Source of the DNA: Yinghuangia sp051388915
GTDB taxonomy: Bacteria > Actinomycetota > Actinomycetes > Streptomycetales > Streptomycetaceae
DNA length: 64,000 nucleotides
Reading direction: 5' to 3'
Assembly: GCF_051388915.1 (NCBI RefSeq)
Contig: NZ_JBPKBH010000016.1
Coordinates: 1 to 64,000 of the forward strand
Shown here: positions 1 through 10,620 of the stretch, piece by piece
How the letters are laid out: each line of letters starts with the position of its first letter
How positions within the stretch are numbered: position 1 is the first letter of the stretch
Notes under the pieces: generated by a model
Seen by the model: only the letters and a program-made list of their open reading frames with translations
Told to the model about the DNA's origin: nothing
Database searches by the model: none
Translations under genes and position numbers: made by a program

Positions 1-726
1 CGCGATACCGATGCGCTGCCGCTGGCCGCCCGAGAACTGGTGCGGGTACCGGTTGATGTGCTCCGGGTTCAGGCCCACGACCTCCAGCAGCTCCTGCACC
101 TTTTTCCGCCGGTCGGCCTTGGGTGCGACGTCGGGGTGGATCGCGAACGGCTCCCCGATGATGTCGCCGACCGTCATGCGCGGGTTGAGCGAGGTGTACG
201 GGTCCTGGAACACCATCTGGATGTTCCGCCGCACGGCCTTCAGCGCCCGACCCGACAGCTTGGAGATGTCCTGGCCCTTGTAGAGGACTTGCCCGGCGGT
301 GGGCTTCTCCAGGTTCATCAGGAGCTTGGCCACCGTCGACTTGCCGCAACCCGACTCGCCGACCAGACCCAGCGTCTCCCCGCCGCGCAGTTCGAAGGAG
401 ACCCCGTCGACCGCCTTCACCGCGCCCACCTGCCGCTGGAAGACGATGCCCTGGGTCAACGGGAAGTGCTTGACCAGGTCCTTCACCTGGAGGATCGTCT
501 CGCCGGTCGGCGGCGGATCGGCGGCGGGCCGGGCCGCGGGTACGGACGCCTCCCGCTTGGTGAGGTCCGGGCGTTCGCCCTCGGACGGCGCCGGATCGGC
601 CGGCCCGGGGCCGGCCGCGGCCGCGCCGGAAGCCTCGGCTTCGGTGGCCGCGGCTTCGGTGCTCGCGGCTTCGGTGCCCGCGGCTTCGGTGCCCGCGGCG
701 ACCTGCTTATCCACCGATGCGTCCAT
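1..726 (-). CDS. dppF: Peptide ABC transporter ATP-binding protein DppF/OppF, partial (C-terminus off the left edge)
   Basis: Cytoplasmic ATPase of a di/oligopeptide importer; it would pair with DppD to power uptake through DppBC. The visible 242 residues contain a Walker A motif (GESGCGKST), the Q-loop segment (QMVFQDPYTSLNP) and the ABC signature (FSGGQRQRIGI); Walker B and the C-terminus lie outside the window. I place the start at the ATG read from 726, which overlaps the end of dppD by 20 bases, as is usual in this operon type. The first ~60 residues are a low-complexity Ala/Glu/Thr/Pro leader, encoded partly by a 15-bp tandem repeat, before the ABC domain begins near residue 78. Such a leader is not a normal part of the family. 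The substrate (peptide rather than nickel or another solute) is inferred from the family only. Confidence 0.9.
   Translation of the reverse strand, partial: MDASVDKQVAAGTEAAGTEAASTEAAATEAEASGAAAAGPGPADPAPSEGERPDLTKREASVPAARPAADPPPTGETILQVKDLVKHFPLTQGIVFQRQVGAVKAVDGVSFELRGGETLGLVGESGCGKSTVAKLLMNLEKPTAGQVLYKGQDISKLSGRALKAVRRNIQMVFQDPYTSLNPRMTVGDIIGEPFAIHPDVAPKADRRKKVQELLEVVGLNPEHINRYPHQFSGGQRQRIGIA
635..694. repeat. 15-bp in-frame tandem repeat in the dppF leader
   Basis: Four consecutive 15-base units of the form gcggcttcggtgccc (first unit divergent), read on the minus strand as repeats of Ala-Gly/Ser-Thr-Glu-Ala. They make up part of the extra N-terminal leader of DppF. Confidence 0.85.
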
Positions 727-1753
727 CGAGCGCCTCCTTCCAGAAGTGGCACGCGCTCCCGCGGTGCGGCGACACCTGCTCGCCGGTGACCGGGTGCAGC
801 GGGGGCGTCTCGCTGCGGCAGACGTCCTGCGCGTACGGGCACCGCGGGTGGAACGCGCAGCCCTCGGGGATGCGCGTCAGGTTGGGCGGCAGCCCCTTGA
901 TGGCGGCCAGGTCCTGGCCCTTGAGGTCGAGCCGCGGGATCGATTCGAGCAGGCCCATGGTGTACGGGTGGGCCGGCGTCTTGTAGAGGGCGTGCACGGG
1001 CGCCCGCTCGACGATGCGTCCGGCGTACATCACCACGATGTTGTCCGCGACGTCCGCGACCACGCCGAGGTCGTGGGTGATCAGGATCAGGCCCATGTGG
1101 AACTCCCGCTGGAGTTCCGCCAGCAGGTCCATGACCTGGGCCTGGACCGTCACGTCGAGGGCGGTGGTCGGCTCGTCCGCGATGATCAGGTCGGGCTCCA
1201 GGGCCATCGCCATGGCGATCATGATGCGCTGCCGCATGCCTCCGGAGAACTGGTGTGGGTAGTCGTTCACCCGGGCCTTGGCCGCCGGGATCTTGACCAG
1301 GTCCATCAGCGCGATGGCCTTCGCCTTCGACTCGCGGCGCGACATCTTGCGGTGCACCCGGAACATCTCGGCCAACTGGTAGCCGACGGACAGCACCGGG
1401 TTGAGGGCGGACAGCGCGTCCTGGAAGATCATCGCGACCTGGCGGCCGCGCACCTTGCGGCGCTCCTCGGCGCCCATCTCCAGCAGGTCGCGGCCCTGGA
1501 AGCGGATCGCCCCCTGGGAGATGCGGGCCGGCGGCATGTCGAGGATGCCCATGATCGCCTGGGCGGTCACCGACTTGCCGGAGCCGGACTCGCCCAGGAC
1601 CGCCAGGGTCTCCCCCGCGTGCACCGCGAACGAGACGCCGTTGACCGCCCGGGCCACCCCGTCGCGGGTGTGGAACTCCACGTGCAGGTCGTCGACTTCG
1701 AGCAGTGGGGCATCGGATTTCATCAGCACCGGATCCGTGATGTGGATCGTCAC
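707..1753 (-). CDS. dppD: Peptide ABC transporter ATP-binding protein DppD/OppD
   Basis: Second ATPase of the peptide importer. Walker A (GESGSGKSVTAQ), Q-loop (FQDALSALNP), signature (FSGGMRQRIMIAMA), Walker B (LIIADEPTTALDV) and H-loop (ILITHDLGV) are all present. The C-terminal oligopeptide/dipeptide transporter domain has its cysteine-containing motif (GCAFHPRCPYAQDVC), which is the hallmark of DppD/OppD/DppF proteins. At 348 residues it is normal length. The start used is the first ATG, 11 bases after the dppC stop; an internal Met at residue 11 (MKSDAP) is an alternative. It is the fourth gene of a minus-strand operon. Confidence 0.93.
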   Translation of the reverse strand: MTIHITDPVLMKSDAPLLEVDDLHVEFHTRDGVARAVNGVSFAVHAGETLAVLGESGSGKSVTAQAIMGILDMPPARISQGAIRFQGRDLLEMGAEERRKVRGRQVAMIFQDALSALNPVLSVGYQLAEMFRVHRKMSRRESKAKAIALMDLVKIPAAKARVNDYPHQFSGGMRQRIMIAMAMALEPDLIIADEPTTALDVTVQAQVMDLLAELQREFHMGLILITHDLGVVADVADNIVVMYAGRIVERAPVHALYKTPAHPYTMGLLESIPRLDLKGQDLAAIKGLPPNLTRIPEGCAFHPRCPYAQDVCRSETPPLHPVTGEQVSPHRGSACHFWKEALDGRIGG

Positions 1754-1763
1754 GTCGGCCCCC

Positions 1764-2702
1764 TCACCGGCTCTTCGGGTCGAGCGCGTCGCGGACCGCG
1801 TCGCCCATGAGGATGAAGCTGAGGACGGTGACGCTCAGGAACAGGGACGGGAACAGCAGCGGGTGCGAGGCCAGCAGGAACCGCTCCTGCGCGTCGCTGA
1901 TCATGAGGCCCCACGAGATGCCGGGCGGCTGGATTCCGACGCCGAGGTACGAGAGCGCCGCCTCCGCCGCGATGAACTCGCCGAGGCTGATGGTCACGTA
2001 CACGAGCACCGGTGCGATGGCGTTGGGCAGGATGTGCCGGACCGTGACGCGGAAGGTACCGCCGCCCAGGGCTCTGGCCGCCACCACGTAGTCGTTGTAC
2101 TTGTTCTGGATCACCGCGCCGCGCATGAGTCTGAAGATCTTCGGCCAGGCCAGCGCGGCCATGATGAGCGCCACCGTGAAGGCGTCGCCGGTGTCGAACA
2201 CCGCCAGCGCCAGGATCGCGCCGAGCATCAGCGGGATGGCGAAGAAGATGTCGGCGAAGCGCGACAGCAGGCCGTCGATCCATCCACCGGAATACCCGGC
2301 CACGAGCCCCAGGATGCCGCCGACGACGGTCACCATGATGACGGTCGAGAAGCCGACCACGATCGAGTTGCGCGTCGACCAGATCACCTTGGTGTAGACG
2401 TCGCAGCCCTGCACGTCGTAGCCGAACCAGTGCGAACCGCTGGGGTCCTTCAGGGAGTTCGACAACTGACAGGCGCCGGCGTCGCGCGGGTTGTGGTCGG
2501 TGAAGAGCTGCGGGAAGGCGGCGAACAGCAGCAGGATGAAGATGACGATCGCCGAGCCGATGAACAGCTTGCGGCGGCGCAGGTCGTACCAGGCGTCCGT
2601 CCACAGGCTGCCGACGCGCTGCCCCATCGCGCCGATCTCGATGTCCGCCGCGGTGACCCCTTCGGTGGACTGCTTCGGGTCGCTCTTCGCGATGTCACTC
2701 AT
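1764..2702 (-). CDS. dppC: Peptide ABC transporter permease DppC/OppC
   Basis: Inner-membrane permease of 312 residues. It has the N-terminal OppC-type segment with one membrane helix (about residues 46-66), a periplasm-facing loop, and the BPD_transp_1 domain with about five helices. The EAA-type loop that contacts the ATPases is visible as EYxxAARALGGG-like sequence (NDYVVAARALGGGTFRV), followed by HILPNAIAPV. The start overlaps the dppB stop by 8 bases, indicating translational coupling. Acts with DppB as the channel of the importer. Confidence 0.93.
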   Translation of the reverse strand: MSDIAKSDPKQSTEGVTAADIEIGAMGQRVGSLWTDAWYDLRRRKLFIGSAIVIFILLLFAAFPQLFTDHNPRDAGACQLSNSLKDPSGSHWFGYDVQGCDVYTKVIWSTRNSIVVGFSTVIMVTVVGGILGLVAGYSGGWIDGLLSRFADIFFAIPLMLGAILALAVFDTGDAFTVALIMAALAWPKIFRLMRGAVIQNKYNDYVVAARALGGGTFRVTVRHILPNAIAPVLVYVTISLGEFIAAEAALSYLGVGIQPPGISWGLMISDAQERFLLASHPLLFPSLFLSVTVLSFILMGDAVRDALDPKSR

Positions 2703-3621
2703 AGCGGATCCTCGGGTCGAGAACGGCGTACAGCATGTCGACGAGGAGGTTGGCGACGATGTAGATGAGCACGAGCGCCGTGACCATCCCCACCACCACC
2801 GGGCGTTCGCGCAGATACACCGACTGGGCCAACTGCCCGCCCACGCCGGGGATGTTGAAGATCCGCTCGGTGATGATCGCGCCGCCCATCAGCGCGCCGA
2901 GGTCGGCGCCGAGGAAGGTGATCACCGGGATCAGCGCGTTGCGCACGCCGTGCCGCAGCACCACGCGCTGCTGGGGCAGGCCCTTGGCCACCGCGGTGCG
3001 CACGTAGTCGGTGCGCATCGTCTCGGCCAGGCTGGTGCGCATGAGTCTGGTGACGTACGCGAGGGACAGCGAGGCGAGCACGTAGCCCGGCAGGATGTAC
3101 GCCTTGAACCCGTCGTCCTCGTTGAACGACACGGGCAGGACGCCCCATTCGACGCCGACCAGCAGCTGGAGGATGAAGCCGGTCACGAAGGTCGGGATCG
3201 AGATGAGCATCAGCGTCGCGATGAGCACCAGGTTGTCGAAGAACTTCCCGCGCCGCAGGGCCGCCATGATGCCGGCGATGATGCCGACGACGGACTCGAT
3301 GACGATGGCGGTGAGCGCGAGGTTCACCGTCCACGGGAAGCGCTCGGCCATGATGTCGCCGACGTCCCGGCCGCGAACCGTGGTGCCGAAGTCGCCTTGC
3401 ACGATGCCGGTGATGTAGTTCCAGTACTGGACCAGGAACGGGTCGTCGAGGTGGTACTTCTCGCGCAGCATCGCGACCACGGTGGGGTCGGACTGGCGGT
3501 CTCCGGCCAGCGATCGCGCGGGATCGCCCGGCAGGAGGTACACCATGAGGTAGATCAGCAGCGTCGCGCCTATCAGGACGGGTATCGCCTGGAGCAGCCG
3601 ACGCGCGAGGTAGCGGTACAT
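2695..3621 (-). CDS. dppB: Peptide ABC transporter permease DppB/OppB
   Basis: Integral membrane permease, 308 residues from the chosen start MYRYLARRLL. That ATG has a good ribosome binding site (GGGAGAG just upstream), while the reading frame stays open 13 codons further with no such signal. The family features are clear: N-terminal YLARRLLQAIPVL helix, LPGDP motif, six membrane helices, and the EAA loop near the C-terminal third (TDYVRTAVAKGLPQQRV). The space between this gene and dppA contains the assembly gap, so the real intergenic distance is unknown. Confidence 0.92.
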   Translation of the reverse strand: MYRYLARRLLQAIPVLIGATLLIYLMVYLLPGDPARSLAGDRQSDPTVVAMLREKYHLDDPFLVQYWNYITGIVQGDFGTTVRGRDVGDIMAERFPWTVNLALTAIVIESVVGIIAGIMAALRRGKFFDNLVLIATLMLISIPTFVTGFILQLLVGVEWGVLPVSFNEDDGFKAYILPGYVLASLSLAYVTRLMRTSLAETMRTDYVRTAVAKGLPQQRVVLRHGVRNALIPVITFLGADLGALMGGAIITERIFNIPGVGGQLAQSVYLRERPVVVGMVTALVLIYIVANLLVDMLYAVLDPRIRYE

Positions 3622-3683
3622 GAGCTCTCCCGGAGGGGGCCTCGCCCGGACGCGGGGCATGGCCGCGCCCGGGTACGGCGGGG

Positions 3684-3843
<160 letters not shown>

Positions 3844-3867
3844 CCGCCGATGCGACGTCGGCTGTGG

Positions 3868-5526
3868 TTATGCCAGGGACACCAGGTCGAGGCGCATGCG
3901 GTTCTGCGCGTCGATCTTCACGTTGGTGACCTTTTCGGTCCAGGCGTTCGAGCCCTGGTAGAAGAACACCGGGATGTACGGGAGTTCCTTCAGCAGGATG
4001 TCGTTCGCGGCCTGGTAGGCGGCGATGCCCTCGGCGCCCTGCTTGACGTCGGCCGCCGCGAGCGCCGCCTCGAACTGCTCGTTGACGTAACCCGCGTGGT
4101 TCGAGCCGTTGTCGATCGCGATCTTGCTGAAGATCGGCCGCAGGTAGTTCTCGATCGACGGGTAGTCCATCGACCAGGCCATGCGGAACGCGCCCGAGTA
4201 CTCCTTGGCGTCGAGCGAGTCCAGGATCGCCTGGAACTTCTCGAACGGCTTCGGCGTCACCTCGATGCCCAGGTGCTCCTTGAGCATGTTGCCGATGGCC
4301 TCGATCCAGGCCTTGTGGCCGCCGTCGACGTTGTAGCCGAGCTCCAGCTTGTTGCCGGGCAGCCCGCCGGCCGCGGTGAACAGTTCCTTGGCCTTGGTCG
4401 GGTTGAACGTGCACGCCTCACCGCAGGCACCCTTGCGGTAGCCCGGGATGATCGGGCTGACGAAGTCGTCCGCGGGCGGGCGGGTGCCGCTGAAGATCGC
4501 CTTGTTCAGCGACTCGCGGTCGATGGCCATCGAAATGGCCTTGCGCAGGTCGGGGTTGGCGAAGGCGGGGTTCGTGGCCAGCGGGAAGCCGATGTAGCCG
4601 ACCGCCGACTCGGCCTTGTTGGAGGTGCGCCCCGGGAAGTCCTTCTCGACCGTGCCCATCGCGGAGGGTGGCAGCTTGTCGGTGATCTCGATGGCCTTGG
4701 CCCGCAGGTCGTTGTACGCGGTGTCCAGCTCGTCGTAGATCTTGAAGGTCACCGCGTCGAGGAGGGCGTCGCCGTCGCGGTCCGGGAAGGCGTCGAAGCG
4801 CTTCACCTTGATGTGCTGGTTGTGCTCCCACTTGCCGTCCATCATGAACGGCCCGTTGCCGATGGGCTCTTCGTCGAACTTCTTCGGGTCGGCGAAGAAC
4901 GCCTTGGGCATCGGGTAGTACGCGTTGTACCCGAGCATCGTCGGGAACTGCGCGAACGGCACCTTGAGGGTGACCTTGAACGTCGTCTCGTCGACGACCT
5001 CAAGTCCCTTCAGCTTGTCGCCCGTCGGCTCCTTGTCCGGGCCGGGCGCCAGTTCCTCCGAGCCCTCGATCTTGTCGAAGAACGGGATCGCCTCTTGCGC
5101 GTTCTTCTGGTTGGCACCGTAGTTCCACGAGTCCACGAACGAACTCGCGGTCACCTTCTCGCCGTTGTGGAACGTGTAGTCCGGATGGATCTTGATCGTC
5201 CAGACCTTGTTGTCGGTGCTCTCGATCGACTGGGCCACGCGGTTCTGCGGGACGTTGGTCTCGATGTCGTAGTCGACGAGCCCGGCGAAGAGCGCATTGA
5301 GGACCTCCGCACCCTCGCTCTCCGCGGTGTTCGTCGGCACCAGGCCGTGCTGCGGCTCGCCGAGCTGGACCGTGATCGACCCGCCTTTCTTGCCGCCCCC
5401 CGACTGGGACGCCCCGGGGCTGCCCGGCGGGGTCGTGGGGTCGTCGTCGTCGGTACTGCACGCCGTTGCCGCCAGGGCCAGAACGGCCACCGCGGCTCCG
5501 ATTTTCACGCGCGTAGATCCACGCAC
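3868..5526 (-). CDS. dppA: Peptide ABC transporter substrate-binding lipoprotein DppA/OppA-like
   Basis: Extracellular solute-binding protein family 5, 552 residues. I choose the GTG start at 5526 because GAGGAGG lies upstream at good spacing and because the protein then begins with a short basic stretch, a hydrophobic signal sequence and a lipobox (LAATAC), giving a type II signal peptide; the frame is open 22 codons further with no good start. A Ser/Gly/Asp-rich linker follows the lipid-bearing cysteine, then the SBP_bac_5 domain (for example FHNGEKVTASSFVDSW, RKAISMAIDRESLN). It delivers peptides to DppBC and leads the operon. Peptide specificity is inferred from the family. Confidence 0.93.
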   Translation of the reverse strand: MRGSTRVKIGAAVAVLALAATACSTDDDDPTTPPGSPGASQSGGGKKGGSITVQLGEPQHGLVPTNTAESEGAEVLNALFAGLVDYDIETNVPQNRVAQSIESTDNKVWTIKIHPDYTFHNGEKVTASSFVDSWNYGANQKNAQEAIPFFDKIEGSEELAPGPDKEPTGDKLKGLEVVDETTFKVTLKVPFAQFPTMLGYNAYYPMPKAFFADPKKFDEEPIGNGPFMMDGKWEHNQHIKVKRFDAFPDRDGDALLDAVTFKIYDELDTAYNDLRAKAIEITDKLPPSAMGTVEKDFPGRTSNKAESAVGYIGFPLATNPAFANPDLRKAISMAIDRESLNKAIFSGTRPPADDFVSPIIPGYRKGACGEACTFNPTKAKELFTAAGGLPGNKLELGYNVDGGHKAWIEAIGNMLKEHLGIEVTPKPFEKFQAILDSLDAKEYSGAFRMAWSMDYPSIENYLRPIFSKIAIDNGSNHAGYVNEQFEAALAAADVKQGAEGIAAYQAANDILLKELPYIPVFFYQGSNAWTEKVTNVKIDAQNRMRLDLVSLA

Positions 5527-6044
5527 GGTCTGCCTCCTCGAAGTTCTTCGGACAGGAAGGGGGGAGGGAGATTGCACAGTGCGGACCAACAAGATCGATT
5601 TCCCGGTGTGGGCAGGAAATGATCATGCTGACGCCCGAGCGTCGTGCGGGAATGCGACAGCGAATTGGGACTCGGGCGCAAGCGCAACTATCCGACGCCC
5701 AATGATCTACATCCAGGCTTGGACTGTTGCATTTCAGTTAAGCCTGCGCGCGATATTCCGATGAAATGGCCATTGACCGGGACGAAATACCCGCCAACCA
5801 AACGGAACGGTCTCCCGCTCAACGGATCCGGGTGTTCGATCAGCGCGCTCTGGATTGATCAACTATGCGCGTGGACTGCGCAGTTCGCCGCGATTGCCCG
5901 ATAAAAAGGCGATGGCCCACAGTCCAGACTGTGGGCCATCGGAGAACGCGGTCGGCGGGAATTCGATCAAGAACGCCGCGCGGCGAACGCGATCAAGGAC
6001 TCCTCACGGAGAAAGGCGATCCAGAACTCCGCGCGAGACCTCGG
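5527..6044. other. Intergenic region upstream of dppA and downstream of typA
   Basis: 518 bases without a gene, AT-richer than the surroundings between about 5640 and 5900, as expected for a promoter region of the minus-strand dpp operon. Near typA it holds the typA terminator (listed separately) and three loosely related copies of a gatcaagaacgccgcg-like motif about 27 bases apart (near 5963, 5990 and 6018). I could not assign specific promoter boxes. Confidence 0.6.
5902..5940 (-). terminator. Rho-independent terminator of typA
   Basis: A perfect 14-bp inverted repeat (5911-5924 and 5927-5940, arms gatggcccacagtc) is followed, in the minus-strand direction, by GCCTTTTTATC. A GC-containing stem plus a run of five T is a textbook intrinsic terminator, about 105 bases past the typA stop. 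Such clear T tracts are rare in this GC-rich sequence. Confidence 0.88.
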
Positions 6045-7910
<1,866 letters not shown>

Positions 7911-8307
7911 GCGGGTATGCGCTTCCGTTGGGCTCGGGACGTCGCATCCGGTCAGCATGTCTACGTCCGGTTCCGCCGGATATGCCGGGATGCAAGCCGG
8001 GCCGGTCCGCCGCGGCCCCTCCATGGTACGGGGCAACACCGATCGCCTCGGGTCACGTCCGGCTCGCGGACCAGGGCTTCGGGAGGTGGGGGCACGCGGG
8101 GGCGGGGTTCGAGGGCGCGCGAGACGCGCGGGCCGGGGCGGTCAGGGCGCGGGGTCGGGCGCGGCCGGGGCGTGTGGAGCGGGGTGCGTGGGCGGAGCGT
8201 GGGGCACGGGGTCGGCGGGGGCAGAGCCTGGGGTACGGGGTCGGCGGCGGCGGAGCGCGGGGCATGGGGTCGGCGGGGTTGGGGCGGGGCGAGGCACAAT
8301 CGGCTGT
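7911..8307. other. Divergent intergenic region with a 29-bp tandem repeat
   Basis: 397 bases between typA (minus) and the next gene (plus). At 8192-8278 there are three exact-length 29-base units (8192-8220, 8221-8249, 8250-8278) of a G-rich sequence starting gcggagcgtggggcacgggg, differing at a few positions. Several frames stay open across it only because of base composition. I see no gene. Confidence 0.7.
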
Positions 8308-9240
8308 GTGAGCGAATCCTTCAGCGAGCGGATGCGGCGGCGCTGGTCGGCACGGCGGGGCGACGGTGCGGGCGACCCGTGGGGCCCCGGCGGTACGGCC
8401 GGTGGCGGCACAGCGGGTGACGGGCGGCGCGGCGGGCCCGGGAACCCCTTCGCAGGCGGCCACGGCGGCCCGGACGCCCCGGGACCGGCCTCGGCCCCGG
8501 GCTCCGACTCCTCCGACTTTTCCGGCTTCGACTCGCCCGACTCCGACGCCTCTCCCGCTCCGGCGCCGGAGAGCCCGGCCACGGCCCGGGCGCGGATGAT
8601 GCACGAGCGGCTGACGGAGGCGTACGGCATCGGCGACATCAGGACGGTCGCGCAGATCGCCGACCTGATGCCGGAGGGGCCGGAGGCCGAGCCGTACCGC
8701 ACCTTCGCCCAGGTCCTGGCCGCCGAGGCGCAGGCCGACGACGCGCGGGCCGCGGACCTGGCCCGGACGTACCTGAACCGCCTGCACTCGGGGCACCCGG
8801 ACTGGGAGACCGCGCGCAGCCTCTTCGGCGAGGTCATGGTGCAGGCACTGGTCATGGGCACGGTGCCGCTGGCCGGCAACCTCACCGCCGCGGAACAGGC
8901 GCTGGCGGCGCCGACCGGGTACTACATGCACCCGTCCGGCATGCTGCTGAAGTTCGCCGAGGAGGAGGAGACGCACCCGCTGCTGCTCGTCCTGCACGGC
9001 GAGGCGCGCAAGGCGGTGCGCAGCGCGGAGCAGGCGGTCCGCGCCGAGAAGAAGGGCACCCCGGCCGGCCACGCGGACGCCCTCTGCGTCCTGGCCCTGG
9101 CACTCACCGCCGCCGGCGACATCACCACCGCCCGCCAGGCCCTGGCCCAAGCCGAACAGATCCTCCCGGCCCGCCCCCGCATCACCGCCACCCGAACCCG
9201 AATCGAATCCAGCCCCGCCGCCACCCTCCACTCCGAGTAA
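8308..9240 (+). CDS. Hypothetical protein with disordered N-terminus and TPR-like helical C-terminal half
   Basis: 310 residues from a GTG start at 8308 (MSESFSERMRRRW). Residues ~20-100 are Gly/Pro/Asp/Ser-rich and probably disordered; residues ~105-310 are Ala/Leu/Glu-rich helices with a spacing reminiscent of tetratricopeptide repeats (for example AQVLAAEAQADDARAADLARTYL, and ADALCVLALALTAAGDITTARQALAQAEQ). No catalytic motif and no membrane helix are visible, so a cytoplasmic scaffold role is possible but unproven. I do not recognise the family. The G-rich repeat lies just upstream of the start, and I found no convincing ribosome binding site, so the start is less certain than the frame. 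Confidence 0.75.
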   Translation: MSESFSERMRRRWSARRGDGAGDPWGPGGTAGGGTAGDGRRGGPGNPFAGGHGGPDAPGPASAPGSDSSDFSGFDSPDSDASPAPAPESPATARARMMHERLTEAYGIGDIRTVAQIADLMPEGPEAEPYRTFAQVLAAEAQADDARAADLARTYLNRLHSGHPDWETARSLFGEVMVQALVMGTVPLAGNLTAAEQALAAPTGYYMHPSGMLLKFAEEEETHPLLLVLHGEARKAVRSAEQAVRAEKKGTPAGHADALCVLALALTAAGDITTARQALAQAEQILPARPRITATRTRIESSPAATLHSE

Positions 9241-10259
9241 CCCCCACCCGCCGCCCAGGCGGGCAGGGACGGGCACGCGCAAGGACGTCGCCCGACTGGA
9301 CGAGCGACCAGGGCGGCGAGCAACGGAGATCCGCCGCAAACGCTCCGGCGCTTGGCGGCGGTGTGGACGAGCGTGTGCGTGGAGGCGGGTCGCCGCGCGG
9401 TCGGGCGTGGCCCCGGGGGCTCCGCCACGGGCATGCGTTCAGGTCACGTCGACGCCGGGCGGAGCGGGACCGACCCGAGGGCGAGGTACGCGGCCAAGGG
9501 GCGGGCGGCGACGGCGGCTTGTCGGGCGTGCACGGGGGCCCGGCGCTGGGGCGGCATGGCCTTCGCGCCTTACCCCCGGCAGAGTCAAGCGACCGCATCA
9601 CCGCTCCCGGTAGCGCCACCCCCCAAGCCCGCTCCCCCCGAGCAGGGCGAGCCGCCGCGGGGGAGCGCGAAACCGGTGGCTGTGCGTGCGCGGTGTGGAT
9701 GGGCGTCTGTGTGGCGGGTCGCCGCGCGGTCGGGCGTGGCCCAGGGGGCTCATGGGGTTGGTGGCCGTATGCGTGCGGGCAGAGCACGTCGTGGTCGGCA
9801 GGGCGGGAGTCGGCTCGGCGGTCATGCCGGCGGCATTCGTCAGTCGGGGGTGGCCTGGTGCTCGGCTGCGGACTCGATCTTCTCCAGTTCGCCGCGTCCC
9901 TCGGCGAGGCCGGGGCGGCTTTCCGGCACGGGCGTCGCGGCTTCGAATAGCGCCGGCTCGGCGGGGCTTTGATGATCTTGGAATTGGCCGGGGGAATTGG
10001 TGATCTTGAATTCTTGATCGCTACGGGATGGTTGCCGGGTCCCCCGTGCGGGGGAAATCCGGGGGTGGGTGGGAAAAAGATCGCGATAGCACTTTCCATT
10101 CTTTCCCGGATCGCGCCACACTTCCGAGGTTCGCACCGCGTGCGGCCGATCGCGGCTTTCGGCTGCGCGCGTACGGGCGGTACGACCAGCACGTCCGCAA
10201 CACCGACCAACCGGTCCCCCGACGGCGCGGGGCCGGCGACCAGGGGGTGAGCGCGCGAC
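9241..10259. other. About 1 kb without a convincing gene
   Basis: No frame here has a plausible start, codon bias and protein-like composition together. It contains two diverged copies of a ~62-base sequence at 9358-9421 and 9690-9750 (gcggtgtgga...gcgcggtcgggcgtggccc), with weaker similarity continuing for some 60 bases downstream of each copy. The last ~250 bases before 10260 are less GC-rich and probably hold the promoter of the succinate dehydrogenase operon. Confidence 0.6.
9358..9750. repeat. Pair of ~62-bp direct repeats
   Basis: Copy one is 9358-9421, copy two 9690-9750. Both share cgggtcgccgcgcggtcggg and neighbouring sequence; copy two lacks three bases. This may be a dispersed intergenic repeat family, but only two copies are in the window. 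Confidence 0.65.
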
Positions 10260-10565
10260 ATGACGACGACCGTGGACTACGACCTGACCCGCGCACAGCG
10301 CAAGCTCGACGAACTGGACCGCGTGCTGCGGTCGGTGCGCGGCCGGTTGGGGAACACGCTGGACATACGCCGGGTCTGCGGCGACGTCGAGCGGCTGCGA
10401 GATTCGCTCGCGCTGCTGTGCGAACACGCCCCGGGTGAACCGCACTCCGCGCCGCCGAACCCGCGCGCCGAACTCGAACCGCTCACGGAAGTACCGTACG
10501 ACCCCTCGCTGTTCGCCGACGCGGACGACGAAGGGATCGGCGGGATGCGGCCGCAGCGGCGCTAA
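10260..10565 (+). CDS. Small conserved-type hypothetical protein preceding the sdh genes
   Basis: 101 residues, start ATG at 10260 preceded by GGGGGTGAG at usable spacing. The first 60 residues are charged and amphipathic (LTRAQRKLDELDRVLRSVRG), consistent with a helical hairpin; the tail is acidic and proline-containing. No membrane helix. It lies 55 bases upstream of the succinate dehydrogenase anchor gene on the same strand, so it is probably in the same transcript; whether it has anything to do with the complex is not known. I do not recognise a family. Confidence 0.75.
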   Translation: MTTTVDYDLTRAQRKLDELDRVLRSVRGRLGNTLDIRRVCGDVERLRDSLALLCEHAPGEPHSAPPNPRAELEPLTEVPYDPSLFADADDEGIGGMRPQRR

Positions 10566-10620
10566 CCGCACGCGCACCACCCGTACCCAGGGAACACGCA
10601 GCCGAGAAGGGCACTCACGC

